Shown: one piece after another, positions 1-7,514 of the stretch
Layout: each line of letters starts with the position of its first letter
How positions within the stretch are numbered: the first letter of the stretch is position 1
From: an uncultured Collinsella sp.
Lineage (GTDB): Bacteria; Actinomycetota; Coriobacteriia; Coriobacteriales; Coriobacteriaceae
Reading direction: 5' to 3'
Length of the DNA: 64,000 bases
Assembly (NCBI GenBank): GCA_958415625.1
Contig: CATYZI010000007.1
Location: forward strand, 1-64,000
Translations under genes and position numbers: made by a program
Notes under the pieces: model-generated
Database searches by the model: none
What the model saw: only the letters and a program-made list of their open reading frames with translations
What the model was told of the DNA's origin: nothing

Positions 1-167
1 CCATAAATGCAACCAAATGTGAAGCCTATTAGGAATGATTTTTAATAAAACAATTTTGAGATATGAAGATGTTGATTGATTAACGGTTTGCAAGTCATAT
101 ACGGACGCCGCTGAGTACAATCGGGCGAGCAAATGTTGACCTATCAACAAATGAAGGAGTTTCCTTT
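1..167 (+). promoter_or_regulatory. AT-rich promoter region of the adh-aldh operon
   Basis: This leader is much more AT-rich than the genes after it. A possible sigma70-type promoter is TTGATT (72-77), an 18-nt spacer and CATATA (96-101). A perfect inverted repeat TGTTGA-CCTA-TCAACA lies at 134-149, just before the ribosome site AAGGAG, and could be an operator. Promoter and operator are inferred from pattern only. Confidence 0.4.
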
Positions 168-1388
168 ATGCATCTAGCCCGTCGTGCCTGGTGCCGAACA
201 TATCAGACGGTTTTTCGCATTGCATTGCCAATCCTGCCCTATACCGAGCCACGCATTTTAGAGCATGCCGAGGATGTGCCCGCGGTGCTTCAAAAGCGCT
301 CGATCCAGAAGGTCCTTATCGTGACGGATCCCGGCATTGCCCGTCTGGGGCTCACGGCACCGCTCGAGACGGCGCTCGCATCCAGGGGGATTGGCGTTTC
401 GGTCTATGCCGAAACGCGTGCAAACCCCACGGTCTCAAACGTGGAGGAAGCGGCGTCCCTGTACCGAGAGAGCGCCTGCCGGGCCATTATCGGCTTTGGC
501 GGAGGATCAGCCATGGACTGCGCCAAGGGCGTGGGCGCACGCATTGCGCAGCCAAACAAGCCCATCAACAAGATGCGCGGCCTGCTGCGGATTCATCGTC
601 GCCTGCCGCTGCTTATTGCGGTTCCCACTACCGCCGGTACGGGAAGCGAAGTCACGCTCGCGGCGGTTATCACCGATGACGAGACGCGCTACAAGTACCC
701 CATTAACGACTTTGTGCTTATTCCGCGCTTTGCGGTGCACGACCCCGAGTTTACACGTGGCCTGCCCGCCTCCATTACGGGGCAGACGGGTATGGATGCC
801 CTGACGCATGCCGTCGAGGCCTTTATCGGCCGTAGCACCACGCCCTACACGCGCAAGATGGCGCGCCAGGCGGTGCAGCTCATCCACGACAATTTGCTCG
901 AGGCCTATGAGCATGGCGACGACATGCGTGCGCGTCGCAATATGCTTTCGGCGGCGTATAAGGCGGGCGTTGCGTTTACCCGCTCCTATGTGGGATACGT
1001 TCACGCCATCGCGCACAGTCTGGGCGGCCGATACGGAATTCCGCACGGTTTGGCCAACGCGATTATCCTGCCGCACATGCTTCGCGCTTATGGTGACGCC
1101 GCCGCCCCCAAGCTTGCCGATCTTGCTCGCATGGCGGGCATTGCGCCGGCTACCGCGCAGGACAGCCTGGCGGCCGAGGCCTTTATTGATTGGGTCGACC
1201 GCATGAACGTTGCCCTGGGTATCCCCAAATATGTGACAGGCATTCGCCGCTCCGACATTCCCGAAATGGCAACGCACGCCGATGCCGAGGCTAATCCGCT
1301 GTACCCCGTTCCGCTTTTAATGGACCGCTTGGAGCTCGAGCGTATGTACGAGGTCGTCGCGGGTGGTATGCTTGAGGACGAGAACTAG
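168..1388 (+). CDS. Iron-containing alcohol dehydrogenase
   Basis: This is a 406-residue group III (Fe-dependent) alcohol dehydrogenase that would interconvert an alcohol and an aldehyde or ketone with NAD(P)H in the cytoplasm. The dinucleotide loop GGGSAMD is at residues 111-117 and the family signature PTTAGTGSE near 153-161. The expected metal ligands are D210, H214, H279 and H293, the last in GIPHG. The start is supported by AAGGAG eight bases upstream. The aldehyde dehydrogenase gene follows after 9 bases, so the pair probably oxidises or reduces one carbon chain in two steps. The substrate cannot be told from sequence; the N-terminal 20 residues are longer than usual for the family. Confidence 0.92.
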   Translation: MHLARRAWCRTYQTVFRIALPILPYTEPRILEHAEDVPAVLQKRSIQKVLIVTDPGIARLGLTAPLETALASRGIGVSVYAETRANPTVSNVEEAASLYRESACRAIIGFGGGSAMDCAKGVGARIAQPNKPINKMRGLLRIHRRLPLLIAVPTTAGTGSEVTLAAVITDDETRYKYPINDFVLIPRFAVHDPEFTRGLPASITGQTGMDALTHAVEAFIGRSTTPYTRKMARQAVQLIHDNLLEAYEHGDDMRARRNMLSAAYKAGVAFTRSYVGYVHAIAHSLGGRYGIPHGLANAIILPHMLRAYGDAAAPKLADLARMAGIAPATAQDSLAAEAFIDWVDRMNVALGIPKYVTGIRRSDIPEMATHADAEANPLYPVPLLMDRLELERMYEVVAGGMLEDEN

Positions 1389-1397
1389 GAGGGCGCC

Positions 1398-2777
1398 ATG
1401 AACACCGAGGAAATTGCGCGCATCGTCGGCGATCAGCGCGCCTACTTTAAGACGCACGCCACGTTTGATGTCGATGCTCGACGTCGTGCGCTCGTGAGTT
1501 TACGCGATGCGGTACGGGCCCACGAGGCCGATATTGCCCATGCGCTCAAGACCGATTTGGGAAAGTCGCATGACGAGGCCTATATGTGCGAAATCGGCAC
1601 CTCGCTTTCCGAGATTCGTCATCAGATCGCGCATGTGGCTCGATGGAGTCGTTCGCGCCTGCGTCCGTGTGACCTCGCCAACGCCGTGAGTGTGTGCAAG
1701 ACGCAGTCCGTGCCCTATGGCGTCACACTCATCATGGCTCCGTGGAACTACCCGTTTTTACTGACGCTCGAGCCACTCGCCGGCGCCCTTGCCGCGGGCA
1801 ATACTGTGGTCATCAAGCCGAGCGCCTATGCTCCTGCATCGAGCGCGGTGCTCAAGCAAATCTGCGAAGAGGCATTTGATCCGCGCCTGGTGACGGTTGT
1901 CGAGGGCGGGCGGGCCGAAAACGAAGCGCTACTCGATGAGTGCTGGGACAAGATCTTCTTTACCGGTAGCGTTCCGGTCGGCAAGCTCGTCATGGAGCGC
2001 GCAAGTAAAAACCTTACGCCCGTGACGCTTGAGCTGGGCGGAAAGAGTCCCTGCATCGTGGATGCGACGGCAAACTTGAAGGTTGCGGCACGGCGTATCG
2101 CCTTTGGTAAATGGCTCAACGTGGGGCAGACCTGCGTGGCGCCCGACTACCTGCTGGTCGATACGAGCGTGCACGACGAGCTGCTGGGCCTCATCAAGGA
2201 GGAGGCCCGCCGTATGTTTGGCGAGCATTCGCTCGATAACGAGGACTACGGACATATCGTCAACGCCAAGCATTTCGTGCGCGTGCGCGGGCTGATCGAC
2301 TCCGATAAGGTTGTGCTGGGAGGCACGGCGCGCGAGTCGTCGCTCAAGATTGAGCCGACGATCATAGACGGCGTGGCCCCCGATGACGCCGTGATGCAGG
2401 AGGAGATTTTCGGCCCCATCTTACCGGTGCTGACGTTTGAGAGCTTAGACGAGGCCGAAGCGTTTATTACGGATCGTCCGACGCCGCTGGCCCTGTATAT
2501 CTTTAGCCAGGATCGCGCGGCTCAGCAGCGCTTTGTGCGCTACGTGCCCTTTGGCGGCGGCTGTGTTAATGACACCATTATGCATTTGGCTACGAGTCAT
2601 ATGGGCTTTGGCGGCATGGGAGCGAGCGGTATGGGGCAGTACCATGGACGCGAGAGCTTCGATACGTTTAGCCACAAGAAGAGCATCGTGAACAAGGCAA
2701 CGTGGTTGGACGTGCCATTCCGCTATGCCCCTTATGCAAGCTGGAAGCACAAGTTCGTGCGCATGTTTGTGCATTAG
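1398..2777 (+). CDS. NAD(P)-dependent aldehyde dehydrogenase, ALDH3-like
   Basis: This 459-residue enzyme would oxidise an aldehyde to the acid. The length and the C-terminal tail resemble the ALDH3/coniferyl-aldehyde subgroup. It has the N-terminal APWNYP motif (114-119), the co-enzyme motif FTGS (188-191), the general base E212 in LELGGKSP and the catalytic C246 in GQTCVAPDY. An AGGAGG ribosome site precedes the ATG. It is co-transcribed with the upstream Fe-alcohol dehydrogenase and closed by a hairpin at 2802-2837. The physiological aldehyde is unknown. Confidence 0.93.
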   Translation: MNTEEIARIVGDQRAYFKTHATFDVDARRRALVSLRDAVRAHEADIAHALKTDLGKSHDEAYMCEIGTSLSEIRHQIAHVARWSRSRLRPCDLANAVSVCKTQSVPYGVTLIMAPWNYPFLLTLEPLAGALAAGNTVVIKPSAYAPASSAVLKQICEEAFDPRLVTVVEGGRAENEALLDECWDKIFFTGSVPVGKLVMERASKNLTPVTLELGGKSPCIVDATANLKVAARRIAFGKWLNVGQTCVAPDYLLVDTSVHDELLGLIKEEARRMFGEHSLDNEDYGHIVNAKHFVRVRGLIDSDKVVLGGTARESSLKIEPTIIDGVAPDDAVMQEEIFGPILPVLTFESLDEAEAFITDRPTPLALYIFSQDRAAQQRFVRYVPFGGGCVNDTIMHLATSHMGFGGMGASGMGQYHGRESFDTFSHKKSIVNKATWLDVPFRYAPYASWKHKFVRMFVH

Positions 2778-2801
2778 AATCAGATGACATAGGGATAAAC
2801 A

Positions 2802-2837
2802 AAGTGGCCGTCTCCGCGTAAGCGAAGACGGCCACTT
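2802..2837 (+). terminator. Rho-independent-like terminator after the aldehyde dehydrogenase
   Basis: A perfect 12-bp stem (2802-2813 with 2826-2837) and 12-nt loop lie 24 bases after the stop codon. The downstream T-run is poor (TTCTC), so termination may be partial. Confidence 0.7.
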
Positions 2838-2843
2838 CTCACG

Positions 2844-3023
2844 ATGAAAACGTGTATCGGAGTTGGCAAGACCCGCTGCCACGGGTGCCATCCGTGTTCC
2901 TATCTTATCTGCAAGCGTTCCGTCGCGCAAGCGTTGCGGCAAACGATTGAAAGACGCAGACAGGATGAATTTGTGTCCGCACGGGCCCGTAGACTTCTCA
3001 ACTACGTTGTGGATGCTCGCTAA
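2844..3023 (+). CDS. Possible small Cys-rich protein (59 aa)
   Basis: An ATG at 2844 opens a 59-codon frame ending in TAA at 3021-3023. The N-terminal part carries C4 and a cluster C12-x2-C15-x2-C18-x4-C23, followed by an Arg-rich helical half. Such spacing could bind zinc or an Fe-S cluster, but I do not recognise a family. There is no clear ribosome site and the frame begins seven bases after the terminator hairpin, so it may be chance. It ends 18 bases before the next small gene, with which it could form an operon. Confidence 0.3.
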   Translation: MKTCIGVGKTRCHGCHPCSYLICKRSVAQALRQTIERRRQDEFVSARARRLLNYVVDAR

Positions 3024-3041
3024 TCGGTAATGGAGGCGCAC

Positions 3042-3221
3042 GTGTTTGATGACGATGACCTGTTCGATTTGACGGATGATCCGTTTGAGTGGGATTTACT
3101 GCTCGATGACGATGAGCTGGAGCAAGATCGTAAAAAGCGACAGGGCAAGAAGGCTCAGGATGACGCTTCGAAAAAGCAGGACAAGCGCCGCCGAGGTCTG
3201 TTCGGCGGGCTCTTTGGGTAA
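3042..3221 (+). CDS. Small charged hypothetical protein
   Basis: This 59-residue protein has an acidic first half rich in D and E and a basic second half ending in RRRGLFGGLFG. A GTG at 3042 is preferred because GGAGG lies five bases before it; an in-frame ATG at 3030 has no ribosome site. No domain is recognisable. The strongly polarised charge and Gly/Phe tail suggest a nucleic-acid or protein binding peptide, but that is only inference. Confidence 0.5.
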   Translation: MFDDDDLFDLTDDPFEWDLLLDDDELEQDRKKRQGKKAQDDASKKQDKRRRGLFGGLFG

Positions 3222-3287
3222 CCGTCGTATCGCTGCGTCTGTATACTAAACAGGTCTTATACGCGTTGCGAAATGAGGACAGAGACG

Positions 3288-3833
3288 ATGATGTGGTTTA
3301 CCGCCGACCTGCACCTGGGCGATACGAATATCTTGCACGACATGGATCGACCGTTTGATTCGGTCGAGGAGATGAACCGCAAGGTCATCGATGCCATCAA
3401 TGAGTGCGTGGCTGTGGACGACCGCCTCTATATCCTGGGAGACTTTACGTATCGTTTGCCCATGGCGGAGGCAGTGCGCCTGCGCGAGCGCATCGAATGC
3501 CAGAACGTGACGCTCATCCGTGGTAACCATGATGGCGATTGGGGAGATCCGGACGCGCCGCACATTTGGGATGAGGTGCGCGACTATCTTGAGATTGCGC
3601 CCGGCTATGCTCGCGGGCACAGGCTGGTACTGAGCCATTACCCCATGCTCAGCTGGAATGGCAAGGCGCGCGGCGCCATCATGCTGCACGGGCATATCCA
3701 CAGCAGGGGAGACCGCGCCAACGCGCGCAATCGCGATCGCGAGCGCCCGATTCTGCGCTATGACGTTGGTCTCGACGCTAACGATTACAAGCCCGTAAGC
3801 CGCGACCAGATCCTTGGCTTCTTTGGACTATAG
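3288..3833 (+). CDS. Calcineurin-like metallophosphoesterase
   Basis: This protein of about 181 residues is a compact binuclear-metal phosphoesterase. It shows all the family motifs: D-L-H near the start (ADLHLGD), GD in ILGDFTY, GNHD in RGNHDGDWG, an H in LSHYPM and GHIH in HGHIHSRGD. The start at 3288 is chosen because GAGGA lies eight bases before it; ATGs at 3273 and 3291 are alternatives. This short YfcE/MJ0936-like class acts on phosphodiesters or nucleotides, but the substrate is unknown. The gene stands alone and ends in a strong terminator. Confidence 0.85.
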   Translation: MMWFTADLHLGDTNILHDMDRPFDSVEEMNRKVIDAINECVAVDDRLYILGDFTYRLPMAEAVRLRERIECQNVTLIRGNHDGDWGDPDAPHIWDEVRDYLEIAPGYARGHRLVLSHYPMLSWNGKARGAIMLHGHIHSRGDRANARNRDRERPILRYDVGLDANDYKPVSRDQILGFFGL

Positions 3834-3853
3834 CTGCAAGTGCAGGTAGAATG

Positions 3854-3888
3854 AACGCGCCGCGCGGATGGTCTGCGCGGCGCGTTTT
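3854..3888 (+). terminator. Intrinsic terminator of the phosphoesterase gene
   Basis: A perfect 12-bp GC-rich stem (3854-3865 with 3875-3886) and 9-nt loop run into TTTT. Confidence 0.85.
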
Positions 3889-3906
3889 AGTAGGAGCGAT
3901 GATTCC

Positions 3907-4743
3907 ATGAAGGCTATCCAGCGCATTAACCACAACGCTGCCATCTGCGAAGACGGCGCGGGGCGTCAGCTTATCGCGCTGGGTCGTGGCATCGGTTTTG
4001 GCGAGATGCCGCACGAGGTCGATCTGGACGTTGTTACACGCACCTTTTACGGCATCGATTCAAAGTACCTGGCGTTTATCGACGAGGTCGACCCCGAGGT
4101 GCTGGAGTTTTCCGCCCAGCTGGCAGATATCGCAACCGGGCAGCTTTCGTATGAATTGAGCCCAAACCTTCCCATTACATTGGCAGACCATATTCAGTTT
4201 GCTATTAAGCGCGCCCGCGAACACATGGTGGTGTCGTTGCCGCTCGAGCGCGACCTGGAGCAGCTGCATCCCATCGAATACCGCTTGGGCGAGCTGGCTG
4301 TTCGGGGCATTCAGAAAAGCTTCCGGGTGCGTATGCCCCGAAGCGAGGCCGCGGGCATTGCCATGTCGATTGTTAATGCATCGGTTAGGCCGAGCGAGCG
4401 ACGCGTGCTTGCCGAGCAGCACGAGGAGCGACTGCTCGATATGACGGTCGCGATTATTCAAGAAGAGTTGGGCGTGACGGTCGATCGCTCGTCGTTTGCC
4501 TTTACTCGCTTTGCCACTCATGTGCGCTATCTGCTCGACCGCGTGGCAAAGAAAGAACCGATAGATACTGAGAACTCCGGTCTCTACGACGTGCTCGTGG
4601 AGCAATATCCGGCGGCATCGCGTTGCGCTCATCGTGTCAACGATCTGATTCAAGAGACCTTTGGCGAGCCATTGGCCCAAGAAGAGCTCGTCTATCTGAT
4701 CATGCATGTGAATCGCGTGGCTTCTGTCCACTCGGATAAATAG
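3907..4743 (+). CDS. BglG/LicT-family transcription antiterminator
   Basis: This 278-residue protein has an N-terminal RNA-binding CAT domain (about 1-60, with the typical N-H-N and GRGIGF patterns) followed by two PTS regulation domains, PRD1 (about 70-165) and PRD2 (about 175-278). Likely phosphorylated histidines sit in ADHIQF and LHPIEYR of PRD1, and in THVRYL and IMHVNR of PRD2. Proteins of this family bind a nascent RNA hairpin and prevent termination when the sugar of a cognate PTS is present. The next gene is a PTS EIIBC preceded by a candidate RNA target at 4856-4892, so local control is likely. The start follows AGGAG by ten bases. Confidence 0.92.
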   Translation: MKAIQRINHNAAICEDGAGRQLIALGRGIGFGEMPHEVDLDVVTRTFYGIDSKYLAFIDEVDPEVLEFSAQLADIATGQLSYELSPNLPITLADHIQFAIKRAREHMVVSLPLERDLEQLHPIEYRLGELAVRGIQKSFRVRMPRSEAAGIAMSIVNASVRPSERRVLAEQHEERLLDMTVAIIQEELGVTVDRSSFAFTRFATHVRYLLDRVAKKEPIDTENSGLYDVLVEQYPAASRCAHRVNDLIQETFGEPLAQEELVYLIMHVNRVASVHSDK

Positions 4744-5084
4744 GCTCTCTGGTATTTCCTTTCCGTCATGGCGACCGTTCGCGGGTCGTTTGCTACCGTT
4801 CGTCGGTAATCTGAGCCGCAACGAACGCATCCGCCGCATATACTCGCCGTGTGTTGGGTGTTACTCACGGCGCAGCTCCGAGAGGCACTACCGATTCTGT
4901 CGAGACCATTATTGGGTCTCTGTCGGTTGTGCGCGGGGCTTTTTTCATGTCGATCCACCCGGGAATCACATGCAATGAAATCTCTTGCCAACGGGCATCG
5001 CGCGCTGCGCAGGCGCGAGCGGAATCGTGTGTCTTGGTGCCATGAAGCCCCACGAGCCTTTAGTTGGAAGAGAAGGGATTCGAC
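4744..5084 (+). promoter_or_regulatory. PTS leader with candidate RAT antiterminator and terminator
   Basis: The leader contains GGGTGTTACT (4856-4865) and AGGCACTACC (4883-4892), a degenerate match to the two arms of a LicT/SacY-type ribonucleic antiterminator. Immediately after is a hairpin with stems GAGACC/GGTCTC (4902-4907 with 4915-4920) and ACCGA/TCGGT (4890-4894 with 4923-4927). A T6 run follows at 4940. The RAT overlaps the foot of the hairpin, which is how this class works. Two near-repeats of ACCGTTCG lie upstream around 4775-4805. Confidence 0.6.
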
Positions 5085-6533
5085 ATGGCTGTCGATAACA
5101 AGAAGATTGCTGAGGACGTGCTCGCTGCCGTCGGCGGCGCCTCCAATGTGACGAACGCGACGCACTGCATGACCCGCCTGCGTCTGAACCTCAAGGATCA
5201 GTCCATTCCCAATGACGATGAAGTGAAGAAGATCAAGGGCGTGCTGGGCGCACAGTGGTCTGGCGGCCAGTATCAGGTCATCATTGGCCAGAACGTGCCG
5301 AAGGTCTATGACGCCGCTCTCAAGCTCGGCGTGAAGGGCGAGGGCGCAATCGCAGAGAACCTCGATGCGAGCGCCAAGGAGCCGCTGACGCTCAAGACTG
5401 CGGGCAAGAAGACCCTCAACTACCTGTCCAAGACAATGGTTATGACGATCCCCATCATCATGGGCGCCGCCATGTTCCGTACCATTGCCGTGCTTTGCGG
5501 CGACGGCATGCTCGGTATCTGGTCTGCCGATTCCGACATCTATAACTTCTTCTACAACTGGATTTACAACGCCGGCTATTATTTCCTTCCTGTTTATCTG
5601 GGTTGGGCTGCCGCAAAGCAGCTTGGCTGCAGCCAGCCGCTCGGCATGATGCTCGGCGGCGTGCTTATTGCTCCCGAGTTCATGACGCTGGTCAACGCTG
5701 CGGCGGATTCGGGTGCTACGACCACGATGATTTATGGTGTGCTGCCGGCTCAGCTGAACAACTATTCCTGCACCGTTCTCCCCATGGTTCTGTCCATGCC
5801 GGTACTCATGGTCGTTGAGAAGTTCATGAAGAAGATCATTCCCGACATGCTCTCTACGGTGTTTGTGCCCGTGTGTACTCTGGCCGTCATGATTCCCGTT
5901 TCGCTGTGCGCGCTGGCTCCGATTGGCTCTATCTTGGGCAACGCGGTTGGTAACTTTATGTTCGGCCTCGGCAACACCGGCGGTATCGTCACGGTCATCT
6001 CCCTCGTTGCCATTGCCGCGCTTTGGGAGTTCCTGGTTATGACCGGTATGCACCAGGTCCTGCTTACCCTTGGCATTGTGCAGCTGCTCACCATGGGCTC
6101 TGACTCCTGCGTCATGGTCGCGGGCGCTATCGCTCAGTTCGCTACGTGGGGCATGGCCTTCGGCGCCTTCCTGCGCCTTAAGGAGACTGACGAAAAGGGT
6201 GCCATGCTTGGTTTCTCGCTCTCCGGCATTGTCGGCGGCGTGACGGAGCCCGCGCTGTATGGCTGCGGCTTTAAGTATACTCGCTGCCTGGGTGCCATGG
6301 TCGCGGGCGGCGCTATCGGCGGCCTGATCGCGGCTCTCACTAATGTGACCACGTATGTTTTGGGCGCAACTAATATCCTTGGTATTACAGGTTATGTTGC
6401 AGGCGGAACTGCTAATCTCGTATGGGGCTGCGTTGCATCGGGCACTGCATTTGTTGCCGCCGCTGCCATCGCCTACTTCTTTGGCTTTACCAAGGAGCAG
6501 CTCGACGAAGACGCTGCTGCCGCCAAAGCCTAA
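5085..6533 (+). CDS. PTS transporter EIIBC, beta-glucoside/sucrose (Glc superfamily) type
   Basis: This 482-residue membrane protein imports and phosphorylates a sugar. An EIIB domain (about 1-90) carries the phospho-accepting C28 in NATHCMTRLRL. The EIIC domain (about 105-475) has some ten hydrophobic segments and the conserved GGVTEPALYG motif near the C-terminus. There is no EIIA domain, so phosphate must come from an EIIA encoded elsewhere. The ATG at 5085 is preferred over an upstream TTG at 5064 because of an AGAAGGG site. The antiterminator upstream probably controls it. The downstream ChbG-type deacetylase hints at an N-acetylated or modified disaccharide as substrate, which is inference. 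Confidence 0.9.
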   Translation: MAVDNKKIAEDVLAAVGGASNVTNATHCMTRLRLNLKDQSIPNDDEVKKIKGVLGAQWSGGQYQVIIGQNVPKVYDAALKLGVKGEGAIAENLDASAKEPLTLKTAGKKTLNYLSKTMVMTIPIIMGAAMFRTIAVLCGDGMLGIWSADSDIYNFFYNWIYNAGYYFLPVYLGWAAAKQLGCSQPLGMMLGGVLIAPEFMTLVNAAADSGATTTMIYGVLPAQLNNYSCTVLPMVLSMPVLMVVEKFMKKIIPDMLSTVFVPVCTLAVMIPVSLCALAPIGSILGNAVGNFMFGLGNTGGIVTVISLVAIAALWEFLVMTGMHQVLLTLGIVQLLTMGSDSCVMVAGAIAQFATWGMAFGAFLRLKETDEKGAMLGFSLSGIVGGVTEPALYGCGFKYTRCLGAMVAGGAIGGLIAALTNVTTYVLGATNILGITGYVAGGTANLVWGCVASGTAFVAAAAIAYFFGFTKEQLDEDAAAAKA

Positions 6534-6560
6534 AGCATCCGTTCGGTAGGACAATTATCT

Positions 6561-6592
6561 GGGGCACTTGGCTGCGCTTCAAGTGCCCCTTT
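6561..6592 (+). terminator. Hairpin between the PTS gene and the deacetylase
   Basis: A perfect 10-bp stem (6561-6570 with 6580-6589) is followed by only three T. It probably terminates partially, lowering expression of the downstream deacetylase relative to the transporter. Confidence 0.65.
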
Positions 6593-6610
6593 CCATAGAT
6601 GGGGGTCAAT

Positions 6611-7375
6611 ATGAAGCAATTGCTCATTCGTGCCGACGATATCGGTTATTCGTATGCCGTTAACCTGGGGATTGCCCGCAGTATCAATGAGGGCCTGGTG
6701 CGCTCGGCGGGACTTATGCCCAATATGCCCGAGGCCGAGCGTGGCTGGTCGCTCGTGGCGGATGCCGGCATTGCGGTGGGTCAGCATACCAACGTGTGCC
6801 TGGGCAAGCCGTGTGCCGACCCGGCGCTCATTCCGAGCATGCTCAACGAGAATGATGAGTTCCATAGCAGCCGTACCTTCCGCGATCATTTTAAGCGCGG
6901 CGAGGAGTTGATAGACTTCGACGAGGCCTGCATCGAGATCCGCGCGCAGCATGACCGCTTTGTCGAGATCGTGGGCCGCGAGCCCGATTACTTTGAGGCC
7001 CATGCCGTCATGAGCAAAAACCTTAACCGAGCGATCTCGGCGGTTGCTCAGGAGCTGGGCCTTAAGGAGCAAAAGGCGAGCTTCGACCCCGCGGCTGTGG
7101 TGCATTGCGGAGATACTGATCTGCGCATGGTGATGCGCTCGATGGAGCCGGGCTACGAGCCCAAAGAGGCAATCATGCAGACGGTTCGCGGGATGGTGGA
7201 CGGCGAGACGGTCGTCTTTGTGTGCCATCCGGGTTATCTCGATCGTTTTATCCTGGAGAACAGCTCGCTCACGACCGATCGTACCAAGGAAGTCGATGCG
7301 CTGATCGACCCCGAGCTTCGCGCTTGGCTCGAGTCTCAATCCGATCTTCGCCTGATCGACTACCGCGACCTGTAA
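6611..7375 (+). CDS. ChbG/YdjC-family carbohydrate deacetylase
   Basis: This 254-residue protein belongs to the YdjC/ChbG family, metal-dependent enzymes that remove an acetyl group from N-acetylated di- or oligosaccharides. The metal-binding RADDIGYS motif is at residues 7-14, and conserved histidines lie in GQHTNV, FEAHAVMS and FVCHPGY. The ATG at 6611 follows GGGGGT by five bases; an ATG at 6599 lacks a site. It lies downstream of the PTS gene, so the two probably process one imported sugar. ChbG itself acts on chitobiose, but the exact substrate here is open. Confidence 0.88.
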   Translation: MKQLLIRADDIGYSYAVNLGIARSINEGLVRSAGLMPNMPEAERGWSLVADAGIAVGQHTNVCLGKPCADPALIPSMLNENDEFHSSRTFRDHFKRGEELIDFDEACIEIRAQHDRFVEIVGREPDYFEAHAVMSKNLNRAISAVAQELGLKEQKASFDPAAVVHCGDTDLRMVMRSMEPGYEPKEAIMQTVRGMVDGETVVFVCHPGYLDRFILENSSLTTDRTKEVDALIDPELRAWLESQSDLRLIDYRDL

Positions 7376-7385
7376 GGACCCAAGT

Positions 7386-7456
7386 CACCACAAAGGGGAC
7401 AGTCGCCTTTGTGGTGGTTCTGGCGCCGTTGCCATTATGGCAGCGGCGCCTTTTTT
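7386..7456 (+). terminator. Double hairpin terminator
   Basis: The first hairpin (7386-7396 with 7406-7416, perfect 11 bp) has a loop starting GGACAG. It resembles other palindromes in this window. The second (7422-7433 with 7439-7450, one G-U pair) runs into T6 and is a strong intrinsic terminator. Confidence 0.85.
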
Positions 7457-7514
7457 GTCCGTGCGGCGCGGTAGAGTGTAGGCGGTTGAAATTTGCGTCC
7501 ATCGAGGAGCTGCC

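Noticed and set aside
4692..6554. 620-codon minus-strand frame across the PTS gene
   Set aside because: Its reading is opposite a clear EIIBC and shows no domain, with His/Arg/Asp-rich composition typical of shadows.
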